Made by a program: the position numbers and the translations under genes
The notes under the pieces: generated by a model
What the model saw: the letters and a program-made list of their open reading frames with translations, nothing else
Database searches by the model: none
Told to the model about the DNA's origin: nothing
Assembly: GCA_013420905.1 (NCBI GenBank)
Contig: JAAXNY010000011.1
Span: 186,001 to 250,000 of the forward strand
Direction of reading: 5' to 3'
Source: Collybia mongolica
Taxonomy: Eukaryota > Basidiomycota > Agaricomycetes > Agaricales > Clitocybaceae
Length of the DNA stretch: 64,000 nt
Shown: piece by piece, positions 54,301 to 64,000 of the stretch
Position numbering within the stretch: position 1 is the first letter of the stretch
Layout: the number at the start of each line of letters is the position of its first letter

Positions 54301-57300
54301 AGGGGGATGGTTCGTGAATGGAGAGATCAGGAGGAACGAAAAACCACACCAATCTGACAGCCTGGTAGTTATAAATCTCTCTCAAAAAAAAAAATTGAAA
54401 ATTGAAACGTGGGCATGTTGCAAATTCCCAAAATAATAATAATAATAACCCAATTTCCAATACCAAATATACTCATAACCGTCAATAAATCAAAAAACTC
54501 CGTCCGGTGGTTGCCTCGACAGCTCAAGTACGCTCTGCAAAGCGGCTTTGGTCTCCGCCTGGAATCAATTCTAATTGTCGCATATGACTCGAGTTCATTT
54601 CGAGCCGAATTACCGACCCAAATGATCATGATCAGTCATATTGACGGTATATCGGGTTCGGCGACCCTGCCCTGTGCCTCTTCGCCATTCGCCATTTCTC
54701 CAACAACATGTGGGCCTCATTCCAGCCGCTGGGTTTTGTCCTTTCGCCCCCTCCCTCCATCAGCCAAACCTGCCCCCTTCCAGCACCCAGTGGCGAGCAT
54801 CACACCTATACAGCCTCCTCCCACCTTTCCCCCGATTTCTTTCCGCGCCTGTTCAAGACGCTAACCCCACTGGAGAAAGATATCTCTTGACTTGAGAGAA
54901 GCGTGTCAACCAACTGATTGTGGCACTCCCACCTCAGACATTAATATAGGCCAGACCCTTGGCGTTCAAGGATACTGGCATGAGGCGAATACTGTTCTCA
55001 TTTCTAGTCCTTCTTTGTGATATACTGCGGACATTAAGACCCTTTCTGCGTCCGAGTGGAGAGATCAGGTTCATCGGGAAACCGGCCCTGAGTCCCACCT
55101 GTGATCTGTGAGAGGGTCAAGGCTATCTAAGAAGCTGTTTACGCCTTCGACAGACAAACGGTCGGCTCATCGTCCTCATGTTGCTGTTATTCTCGGATCC
55201 CCAACCATTCAATTTCTGTGTGACTCCTATGCTAACTGTACGCGCTCGAAAGGAGTCGAGACGTTCTTCGGAGAAGCCTCTCGCAACTCGCCAATGAAGA
55301 TGGCAACAATGCCCATAACCCTACTCCTTCATGTGCCTTAAGCGAGAGTTCAAATTCGGAAAAAAAAACACATCAGGTGATGTGAGAATCACTACCTCGA
55401 GGCGCTTTCTAATGTTCCAATGTTCCAAGGCTCGTTGATACCGGGTGGGCTCTAGCGCAGAATACAATGTGATGGAAACCGCCACCCATCACGTTGGAGG
55501 CTGTGTGGGGATGCCTTTGTGTCAAAGCTAAGCCGTGATATAGTGATACTCGAGCGCTCGGCCGTATGTCGTAAACCGTCCTACCGTCGTGAACGACAAC
55601 CAGCTACATACATACCAGTCCAGAAACAATATACGCACGAACTGACCCTCCCCTGCGAAGAGGCATCATTGAGGGACACTAAGCGAGAAGGCAACGACGT
55701 CATAGCTCATGAATCGACAGGGCCAGATCCCCCATCAAAAAAAGGAAGGATCTGAGGCACGCTTTCGTCGAATTGAATTCCAGAGCTTCGCACCCAGCTC
55801 GACATTATCATTGGGACAAAATTAGAACCGCCACCGCCAGGAGATCCGGACCCTATCACTGCACTCTCCCACTCACTCCCCCTTCTCTTCCAGATATCGG
55901 CAGCACAATCAGATTTCGAAGCCATACGCCTATCTGCCCGAATAGAGGCATCGCAAGCCTCGTACTCCGTATACGCCAGCTTGTCAGGAGAGAACACGCA
56001 AAATGCAGGAAAGGTGTACCCACCCCACCCCATTCAGCTGCCAGGGCCCACGACCAGGAAGGAACAAACCCATCATCGATCAGCCCAGAGATAAGGCCCG
56101 ATTCGGAAGAGAGCACCCATGGCCCCCCGCACGTGCCCCCGTCGTCGAGGGCCACGCCGCTATGGCGAGGCAGACAGCGCACTGGGCTGGTCAGGCATCC
56201 GAGGCCGCTGAGTTCGAAGCGCCATCCATTGTCAACGTCAGAGCATCCATGTACCGGCATATCAGCGTATCAGTGCTGGTATGACCCGGGCAAGGACGGG
56301 TCATGGGGCCCGCGTCGCGTCCAGTGCGAGTGCCAATGCCGGTGTGCGGCGCCCCAAGTGAAGTGCGAAGGTGGAAAGGACGGCCAAAGGTGGAAGGAGG
56401 GAACCAGGTGGGGGGGAGGGGGGGCGTAAGGTACTGGCGTCCGGCGTCTCTTTATAGACTCAATTAGGTACCGTACCGTAGATCTCATCCAATGGCTGCA
56501 GACCGCCTGTAACTTAGAGTTGGGATGACCTTCCTCGCAGGATATAGGCCCCGCGTGAACTCTACTCATATAGATTGGTATTCATTTGGGAGGACGAGTG
56601 CACGCTCAGGCTAGCGTGACCTACAAGTGTTGCTGTTTGGGTTACTAATGCGATTAGGTGGGGTCGAATGTGCTGGCGAATTGCGATTAGCATACGATTT
56701 GCGATTGTGACCCCGAAGACAGATATGATGTACGTTTCAGTAAACCAGGCCGGAACATACAACAGAGGCACAGAACACCACAGAACGTGGACAAAGTGGG
56801 GAAACGAAACGACATCGTGACACGCCGCGTTGCCAGCCCTTCACATATTGAGTTTTTGAGTTGGAGATCAGCGAAGGCCCGGCCTGGGCGGGGTGTGGGG
56901 GGGAGGCTATGGTTTTGCGGGTCACGATGGACGGAACGGGGGGGCTGGCGTGGTGCGTGTCGCGCTGGAAACGCGTGTATGCGGGGGGCCGTGCGTGGCT
57001 GCCTCGAGGGTCGGGTGTGTTCGCGGATCCAGGGGTGCTGATCGCTATGTGGGGAAATGGATATGGATATGGACGTGGGTAAGGATTTACGGGATGGGAA
57101 CTTGCCATTGGAAGAACAAAGCAAAGAGGAGGAGAAACGAGTGTTTACACTTTCTTCTTTTTTTTTTACACTTTTTTTTTCTCGCTGCTTTTGACGGGCG
57201 CGTGCGCTATCGATCGAGGCGGATTCCGATATCGATCATCATCGACATTAGTATTAGTGGATGTTTTTTTTTTGGTTTTTTTTTTGGGTGCGATCGCCCG

Positions 57301-57794
57301 CTTGGGGCTCGGGGCCAAGGCACGTTTTGCGGAAGCAAGAGCTTGAGTTTGAGTTTGTGATCCTGATAATGAAGGTTCCGCTGGGTGGGTCCCCGCGGAG
57401 TAACGTTGGGGGTTTTACTACGAGGCGGGAGCCAGGGAAGATCGGGTGTCTTTATGGGGACTTTGTTGTATGTACTTATTGGTTCTGAGGTGATCGGGAC
57501 GGAGAGGCACGCTGGAGATTGGGTCGGGTTCTAACAAGAATAGAGGGACGCGTATGCGCCGGATCACATGAGATGTCGAAGCCGTCACGCTCTCTTTCAC
57601 ACTCACGTGCGCCGTTCGCCCAATCCCGACCCTGCTTTCTGAGTCTTACCCACAACGAGCGTGCCCTGGACATTCATACATACATACTACAAGGGGTATG
57701 CTTCCCAATGTCCCGCTATTCAAGGACCCGAGTCAGGATATTAGCTAGAACTCCACCTGGTGAGAGATCCTGTATTGTTCATTTATGATCCACT
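54301..57794. other. Intergenic region, no supported gene
   Basis: The first few hundred bases are the upstream region of the GATA gene. Open frames up to 218 codons (55773-56429) overlap others on the opposite strand and lack domains or exon structure. Poly-T tracts occur at 57153-57182 and 57265-57290. Confidence 0.4.
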
Positions 57795-59559
57795 GCCCAT
57801 TTGGAAATTAGCACTGACTCCAGCACATCGTGATTTTAGTACGTACTACAGACTCCATGGAAGCTCGAAATTTGTTATACGTCGACCCTTGCTACGTTAT
57901 GGATAGGAAAGGTGATTGTGGTCCTTCAACACGGGGATTAAAGGTGTAATACAGCATTGAATGATGTCTTAGATCATACCCAGGCAAAAAGAACCCCAGT
58001 GGTACTGCGTTCGGCTCGCAGTCAGCTCCAAACCGAATAGCGTATTTACGGTATACGTTCTGGATGTACTCCATATTGGCATCATACGCAGATCATCGAA
58101 CCGAAGGGCAAGCCACGTGTGGTTTCTAAAAGCGTTATTTGCGCACGTGTGGGGTGTAGTCGCCGGCCGGGTTCTCGGGCTGCGCCCTTGATCCTACTTC
58201 CGAGTCATACTAGGATGCCGCGCTTGTTGCGCTACGAATTGCACTCCAAACACAAGCGCCTTACGATAATCCATTATAATACAGATTCAGTACAAAAGCT
58301 TCCGCACCGCAAATACACACTGCTCGCGACTTTAGAATCTGCAGCCCAAGGCGAAACCTCCAACGCTCTGCAGTTCATTTCAAACTACACCTTGTTACTC
58401 TTCGAGGACAAGGCGGCTTAAATTGGACCATTTCATCACTGGTTTGAAATACCTGTCAAAAGCATGATATTATTGATCGATGATCGATGGCCTGTCACGA
58501 TACCTTGTAGGCACGCCGTCGCTCTCCTCCGGCAGTTGACCACTCATTCCCCCCCTCATTTTGGTAGTGAGCAGGCACGGTTTCTCCTCCAATTCAATAG
58601 CCAATCCCGGGAAACAGTACGATCACCATGCCAGCGCACTTGCCTTTCCAGATAACGAGTTTCCTCCCCCGCGCGGAAGCTATAGTATCAAACTGTCCAA
58701 CTCCCAGGCGATTTATGGCCCCCACTCTTCACTGCATCTACGGTGTTACGTTCTGCCGAGTTCATAAAAGAAAGCCTGGAATACTCGTACCTTATTCACA
58801 CGTCTTCGCGATCCAGACTTCTTTGCTGCCAGTACTTGCGATTGGTTCCTTCCTTCCACCTTGGGGCCTTCCCCCCAGTCATATTCGTCTCGTTGCCTGG
58901 CATCTGCTGACGCGTGATCTTTTGTGCCCGTATCTTATACTATCTGCCCATCTACTTCGCGCGATTTGGGGGGCTGTCGCGGTCCTTCTGGTTCTCATCA
59001 TCTTGTCAATTCGAGGGTGGTAGAAAAAATGATGACGACATCTACAATTGCCGATCAGGACCAGGTTCAGTGCATATGGAAGGTACAACAAGAAAAAGCG
59101 CTGCAGATTTTGGGTGCATTTGAGGTCCTGGTACCGCTTCTGTGCCATTTGTTCTCGGTTGTGACAATCTATTGGGAGTTCGTTGGGGACGGCATAACCT
59201 GACCACAAGCTCGTCGTCTGGAATAGCAAGAAAATAATATCTAACCCACCATTCCGGTCAAATCTCGTTTTTGTTTGCACAAAGCGTCCAAGGTATTTGT
59301 ACATGCAGCGTCCCTTGCACTGAACGGGATAGTGCTTGCGTACTAGTGAACAGAATATCTCTACTGTCGAAGCCCTCCCTCCATGTGATGCGTGATGGCT
59401 TAATCATGCGGACCCCAACTGCTTGAAAAAGGCAACGAAGGATAGACCTGGACCTGGTCGGCAACCGTAAATATCCTATTTCGACAGTCCCCTTGACATT
59501 CTACGACATATCAATAAATACTCATTATAGTAGGTAATGGAATAATGGGTTTCTTGACG

Positions 59560-59567
59560 TATAAAAG
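59560..59567 (+). promoter_or_regulatory. TATA box of 147-aa gene copy 1
   Basis: TATAAAAG lies 108 bp before the start codon and is preserved in CGTATAAAAGGGCGAACA at the second copy, although flanking bases differ. Confidence 0.6.
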
Positions 59568-59667
59568 GGCGAACATCATGCCTTGCAACAGCATTCCTCC
59601 AGAACACATCCCAACAGTGATCCACAGCTCACTCTTACCACCCTACTACTCACAACGCACTCTTACA

Positions 59668-60111
59668 ATGACTTCCATTACCGCCAACCGTCCCGCTGAC
59701 GCTACCTACATCGTCTACGGTGCACCCCGCTGGGAGGGCGCGGCGAACACCTGGACCGATCTCCCTGGCGCGAGGATCCCTCTCGACCTCGGCTCAGGCC
59801 AATCCTCCTACGGAGCCATCTTCGTCGCCACCTTCAGTGCCGAGGCTCTTGCCTCAGGGCCAGACGGCGGTGTCGTCACCGCTACTGTCTTCTTTGGCGA
59901 CGCAGCAGCCGCGCCCGCCAGCAACAATCACCGCTACGTCACTACTCGAGGCAACCCTGAGTGGTCCTCGCATACCTTCATCCGTACCATTCGCTTCGAC
60001 CCCGCTTTCAATGCCAGAGACGTCACCGCCCAGGTCAAGTTTGGCGGATCCAACGGTATAACTGTTGGCGTCCAAAACTGGGTCCTCAAGGTTGAGCGTT
60101 TCAATCTCTAA
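59668..60111 (+). CDS. Unidentified 147-aa cysteine-free protein, copy 1
   Basis: Intronless ORF starting MTSITANRPADATYIVYGAP. An upstream in-frame ATG at 59545 precedes the TATA box, so 59668 is the start; copy 2 begins at the same codon. The protein has no signal peptide, membrane segment or Cys. Alternating hydrophobic/polar stretches (YGAIFVATFSAEAL, VVTATVFFGD, NWVLKVERFNL) suggest a compact beta-sandwich. Such small, leaderless beta proteins of mushrooms are often lectins or other carbohydrate- or lipid-binding defence proteins, but I match it to none, and the role is unknown. Copy 2 lies 1.19 kb away in convergent orientation. Confidence 0.8.
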   Translation: MTSITANRPADATYIVYGAPRWEGAANTWTDLPGARIPLDLGSGQSSYGAIFVATFSAEALASGPDGGVVTATVFFGDAAAAPASNNHRYVTTRGNPEWSSHTFIRTIRFDPAFNARDVTAQVKFGGSNGITVGVQNWVLKVERFNL

Positions 60112-60400
60112 GGCATGGTATGTTTGAATTTTTCCACCCGTATGTGATAGTGTCGACAATTCCTCTCTTTTCAAGTCCGTCGATGAGCACCAGTTTGAAA
60201 AAAATCTAGGTAGATACCAAAAAAAAAGTGATTTGTAGTTTTTTAGTGGATAATTGTCTGTACAAGTAGATATATCATTCGACTGATATGTTTCATTCTG
60301 TATGCCTCTGCATCGTAGCGTCTCCATTTCACATCGTGAAAAGAGCATCTTTTTTAAATCAATGACTCGGAGAAACACAGGATCCATTAGATGAGTTCGA

Positions 60401-61016
60401 TTTAGGTACTCACATCTCGTGTCCATCAATGCAATGTCAGCCCACAGTCAGCTCTTGCCAGCTAACAGCAAAATCGTAGACCACAGGGGGCCAAACATGT
60501 GATGTGAGCCTGCCTAAAATGGTAGGAAGGCCCCACTAGCCCCATTAAATGGTCACCTTCTTGTGTCATTGTAGGCACGTCGTGTGGTTGCCAATGTCCT
60601 AGCCACGCCAGGGATACAGTGTAACTAAGTATTACAGGTAGTATAAATTATCGTATTATATAAAAGAGCCTCATGAGCTTGCATGCATAAGCCCGTGGTA
60701 AGGCTACATGTCACAATAAACTCCATTGATGCTGCCACACAACTTGACTTGTGTGCGAGATCCAGAAATCGCACACCTCTTGTATTTTTGCACCAAACAA
60801 GGTGAAGTGTAAGTGATCAGCTCATCTTACTTTATTTGTATTGTCATTCATCATGGGATGCTCCTCCACAACTAAGGTTTGAGTCTTTGTCACCTCCGGA
60901 ATTCAAATTGACTTCGTATTACCATTGTGCTATGCTAATAGGATAAAGGAACAAGCAGTCCAGGATGGCTGGTTAGGAGCTGGTTAGGAGTCAGACTCCT
61001 AGATGAGCAGACTCCT
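60401..61016. other. Spacer of the inverted duplication
   Basis: About 600 bp lies between the inner ends of the arms. No gene is seen. It contains direct repeats of CTGGTTAGGAG at 60968 and 60979 next to the hairpin at 61002-61030. Confidence 0.5.
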
Positions 61017-61030
61017 GGAGTCTGCTCATC
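61002..61030. repeat. Perfect 14-bp hairpin at the inner end of the right arm
   Basis: GATGAGCAGACTCC and its exact reverse complement are separated by a single T. It sits precisely where homology between the two arms stops. Confidence 0.85.
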
Positions 61031-61298
61031 TGATGGATCCTGTGTTTCTCGTTGATAAAAAAGAACACTCTGTCCTTGGTGTGAAATAGAGATGCTACGA
61101 CACAAGAGCATACCGAATGAAACATATCGTTGAATGGTATATGTACTTGTACAAACAGCCATCCACTAAAAAACTATGAAACACCTTTCTTTGTATCTAA
61201 CTAGATCATTCTCAAGCTGAAGCTCCTCGACGAACTTAAAGAGAGGCGAATCATCAGCGCTATTATATACAAGCGGAAAAACTAAAACATACCACCAT

Positions 61299-61742
61299 TT
61301 AGAGATTGAAGCGCTCGACCTTGAGGACCCAGTTTTGGATGCCAGCGGTCATACCGTTGGATCCGCCAAACTTGACCCGGGCGGTAACATCTCTGGCCTC
61401 GAAAGAGGAGTCGAAGCGAATGGTACGAATGAAGGTGTGAGAGGACCACTCAGGGTTGCCTCGAGTAGTGACATAGCGGTGATTGTTGCTGGCGGGCGCG
61501 GCTGCTGCGTCGCCAAAGAAGACAGTAGCGGTGACGACACCGCCGTCTGGGCCTGAGGCAAGAGCCTCAGCACTGAAGGTGGCGACGAAGATAGCCCCGT
61601 AGGAAGAGTGGGTAGGGCCGAGGCCGAGAGGGATTGTTGCGCCTGGGAGATCGGTCCAGGTGTTCGCTGTGCCCTCCCAGCGGTTTTCACCAAAGACGAT
61701 GAAAGTAGCATCAGCAGGACGGTTGGCGATAATGGAAGTCAT
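61299..61742 (-). CDS. Unidentified 147-aa cysteine-free protein, copy 2
   Basis: Intronless, same length as copy 1, starting MTSIIANRPADATFIVFGEN. Roughly 20 of 147 residues differ, mostly in the first 50 (YGAPRWEGAA versus FGENRWEGTA; LDLGSGQ versus LGLGPTH) and a few near SSFEARDVTARVKFGG; positions 49-107 are identical. No stop or frameshift is present in either copy. Several changes are conservative (Y/F, I/M), so both appear selected as proteins. Function unknown. Confidence 0.8.
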   Translation of the reverse strand: MTSIIANRPADATFIVFGENRWEGTANTWTDLPGATIPLGLGPTHSSYGAIFVATFSAEALASGPDGGVVTATVFFGDAAAAPASNNHRYVTTRGNPEWSSHTFIRTIRFDSSFEARDVTARVKFGGSNGMTAGIQNWVLKVERFNL

Positions 61743-61830
61743 TGTTATGAATAGTTGGTTGGTAAGAGTGAGTTATGGATGATTGTTGGGATGTGCTCTG
61801 GAGGAATGCTGTTGGAAGGCAAGCTGTTCG

Positions 61831-61840
61831 CCCTTTTATA
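61831..61840 (-). promoter_or_regulatory. TATA box of 147-aa gene copy 2
   Basis: TATAAAAGGG on the minus strand, ~90 bp upstream of the start codon, at the same place as in copy 1. Confidence 0.6.
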
Positions 61841-64000
61841 CGTCGACGGACCCACTATTCTGTCATCTATAAAGAGTATTTGTTAATATGTCGTTAGAAC
61901 GTCAAGGGGACTGCCAGGATAGGATATCTACAATAGCCGAACGGGTCCAGGCTTATTCTTCCGTCATTAAATTCAACGATGCCATTTTCAGCCAGTTGGG
62001 GTCGCATGAAAAAGCCATCACGCATCACATGGACAGAGAGCTTTGACAGTGAAGTTTATCCATAAGCACTACCCCGTTTAGCAGAAAGGACGCCGCACGT
62101 ACAAATATCTTGGATGCTTTATGCAGGTAAAAATGAGATTTGGCCAGAGTGGTGAGTTAGAGACCACTCTCTTGCGATTCCAGGCGAGCTTGTGGTCAGG
62201 GCATGTCGTCTCTAATGCACTCCCAACAATAGTCACAACAAAGGGTAATTAGCACAGAAGCGGTACCAGGACCCTCGAATGCACCCAAAACCACAGTGCT
62301 TTTTCTTGTACCTTCCACAGGCAGCTGCTCACCATCCTGGTCCTGATCGGCAACAGTAGATGCCGTCATCATTCTCCCTACTACCCTCGAATTGACATGA
62401 TGAACGGAACCAGAAGTCCTGCAACAGCCCTCCCAAAATCGCGCCAATCAGATGGGTAGACAGTACAAGATATAGGCACAAAGGATCGCGCGCCAGCGGA
62501 TGTCAGGCACCAATACAAATATGTCTGCCAGGAAGGCCCCAAGGTGGGATGAGGGAATTCATTACAAGTAGTGGCAGCAGAGGAGTCTGGATCACGAAGA
62601 CATGTGGCGCAAGGTATGAGCGTCCCACGTTTTCTTTATGAATTCGGGGGAACATAACACCGTAGATCTGGTGAAGCGTGAGGGCCGTAGATTGCCCAGT
62701 ATTGGGAAGGACTGATACTGTAGCTTCCGCATGTGGAGAGAACTCACCATCCGGAAAGGCAAGTCCACTGGCATAGTGGGAGTGCTACAGCCCAGGGCTG
62801 GCTATTGAATTGGAGAGGAAATCATTTTTGCTCATCACCAGAATGGGAGAAGGAAATGAGTAATTAACCACAGGAAGAGAGCGTCCGCGTGTCTTGTTTT
62901 ATCAGGTATTCACCAAGCACCGTGACAGATCCTCGATCATCCCTTAACAGGTGTTGGACGCCGGGACATAACGTTCCAATTTAAGCCATCTTCTTGTCCT
63001 GAATCCAAAAAGGAAGTGGGGATTTTGCAATGAACGGCGGAGCGCTGCTAAAGTAACAAGTAAAGTGAATTCGCAATAGAAAGGTTTCGTAAACACACAA
63101 AGTTTGTAGTCATTTGGATTCTCGCATGGCGATTGGCTGGAACGAGCAGGCTGGCCTATAGAAGGCTTGATTACATCACCCACAAAATTCATTCAGTTGC
63201 GAAACGACTCTAATCCCCAAGATTTTGTACTGATTTCATGATGGAATGGGTTTTCATAGCGCTTGTGTTTGGGCACAATCAGTGCGGCATTATCTGAGAA
63301 GGCAAGTGTACTGGCATGATGGTAGTACTGCTGCCTGGGGCTGGCTATGTGGTTCATTGTGTTTGCTCACCGCCAGAATAAGGTGGATGAGTGGTTGCAG
63401 GTTCTGAAGTCACAAATTGAGCATATTCGCAACCTCCAAGTTTTTCTCCTGATTCTGGCTCGAGACGGATTTTCGTGGGGCGCTTGTGTTTGGACTGTAA
63501 TCGGAGCGGCATCCTGGTATGACTTGGAATTGGGATCAAGGGCGCAGCCTGAAAACACCTGTGACTATGCCCCACACATGCACAAATAACGCTTTCGGAA
63601 ATACATGTGGCTGGCTCTTCGCGAATCTGGTGTCCGTGGACGTGTCGATGTTTTTGATGACCCGCGTATGATGCCAATGTGAAGTACATTCTAAACCTAT
63701 ACCGTAAAAATACTATTTGGTTTGGAGCTGACTGCGAGCCGACCACATTACTGCTGGGGTCCCTTTTGCTTGGGTACCATCTACGATGTTATCAAATGTT
63801 GTATACTCCTTTAATCCCCGCGTTGAAGGGCCATCTCACCTTGTTACTCGTAACGTAGCAAGGGTTGACATATAACAAATTGTGAGCTTCCATAGGGCCT
63901 GTAGTACACTTACACGCACTATAACCACGATGTGCTGGAGTCAGTGCTAATTTCCAGATGGGCGGTGGATTGTATCTATATTCATCATAATGAACAATAC

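Larger units (their letters stand above)
57795..60400 (+). repeat. Left arm of a large inverted duplication
   Basis: The arm matches the reverse complement of about 61017-63955. Matches include the CTGACTCCAGCACATCGTG block (57811 against 63920), the GTCGACCCTTGCTACGTTA block (57881 against 63850), a 58119-58260 segment (against 63500-63640), promoter and coding region of the 147-aa gene, and ~280 bp of 3' flank. The arms differ by indels in the middle. Confidence 0.9.
61017..63955 (-). repeat. Right arm of a large inverted duplication
   Basis: Reverse-complement partner of 57795-60400. It is about 330 bp longer, partly because a ~65-bp block (AAGGCAAGTxxACTGGCAT...GGGCTGGCTAT) occurs twice, at 62755-62820 and 63299-63360, but once in the left arm near 58640. 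Confidence 0.9.

Noticed and set aside
55773..56429. 218-codon plus-strand frame
   Set aside because: It overlaps a 134-codon frame on the other strand, is Pro/Arg-rich without a domain, and has no exon neighbours.
56687..57124. 145-codon minus-strand frame
   Set aside because: Two other frames are open over the same DNA, with no recognisable domain; likely chance.
1..64000. CRISPR arrays, rRNA genes, bacterial-type operons
   Set aside because: No regularly spaced direct repeats or rRNA-like stretches were seen, and introns show this is eukaryotic DNA.

Overview
The window looks like nuclear DNA of a mushroom-forming basidiomycete (Agaricomycete). Host genes are split by many ~45-60 bp GT-AG introns. 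There are tandem multi-exon P450s, decayed F-box-type genes, a two-finger GATA factor and dense DNA transposons (Helitron, hAT, PIF/Harbinger, Tc1). About half the window is mobile or duplicated DNA.

Layout. 0-1.2 kb: an unidentified gene end and a decayed medium-chain reductase. ~1.9-9.65 kb: an AT-rich Helitron with one uninterrupted ~2,400-residue Rep/helicase ORF, ending in what looks like a USP-type cysteine-protease module. 11.5-16.2 kb: two tandem cytochrome P450 genes with the same 12-exon structure; I could splice both completely (508 and 505 aa). 17.6-26.1 kb: a decayed hAT transposon with a second hAT (19420-24016) inserted in its transposase exon; the 8-bp target duplication is exact. 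26.2-26.8 kb: a 5'-truncated conserved gene of unknown function. 27.2-29.9 kb: a complete 14-exon peroxisomal acyl-CoA oxidase (679 aa, C-terminal AKL). 30.3-33.8 kb: a two-gene PIF/Harbinger element with a broken transposase. 33.8-43.5 kb: a duplicated F-box-like pseudogene locus. Between its copies lie an unidentified minus-strand gene, an intact Tc1 element with 212-bp inverted repeats, and a small hAT-like nonautonomous element nested in another inverted-repeat element. 43.8-45.5 kb: a zinc medium-chain dehydrogenase (butanediol dehydrogenase type) with an odd cofactor loop. 47.1-49.35 kb: a ~2.3 kb imperfect palindrome. 51.3-54.3 kb: a complete 905-aa GATA factor with two fingers and a DUF1752-like region. 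57.8-63.96 kb: a large inverted duplication carrying two convergent, near-identical intronless genes for a 147-aa cysteine-free protein I do not recognise.

The host genes do not form one obvious pathway. The P450 pair, acyl-CoA oxidase and two dehydrogenase-type genes are oxidative metabolism, but they are separated by transposons and their clustering may be accidental. Several broken elements share stop codons that look like CGA-to-TGA changes, as expected from CpG methylation decay or hypermutation of repeats. The Helitron, the Tc1 element and the 147-aa pair escape this and look young or selected.
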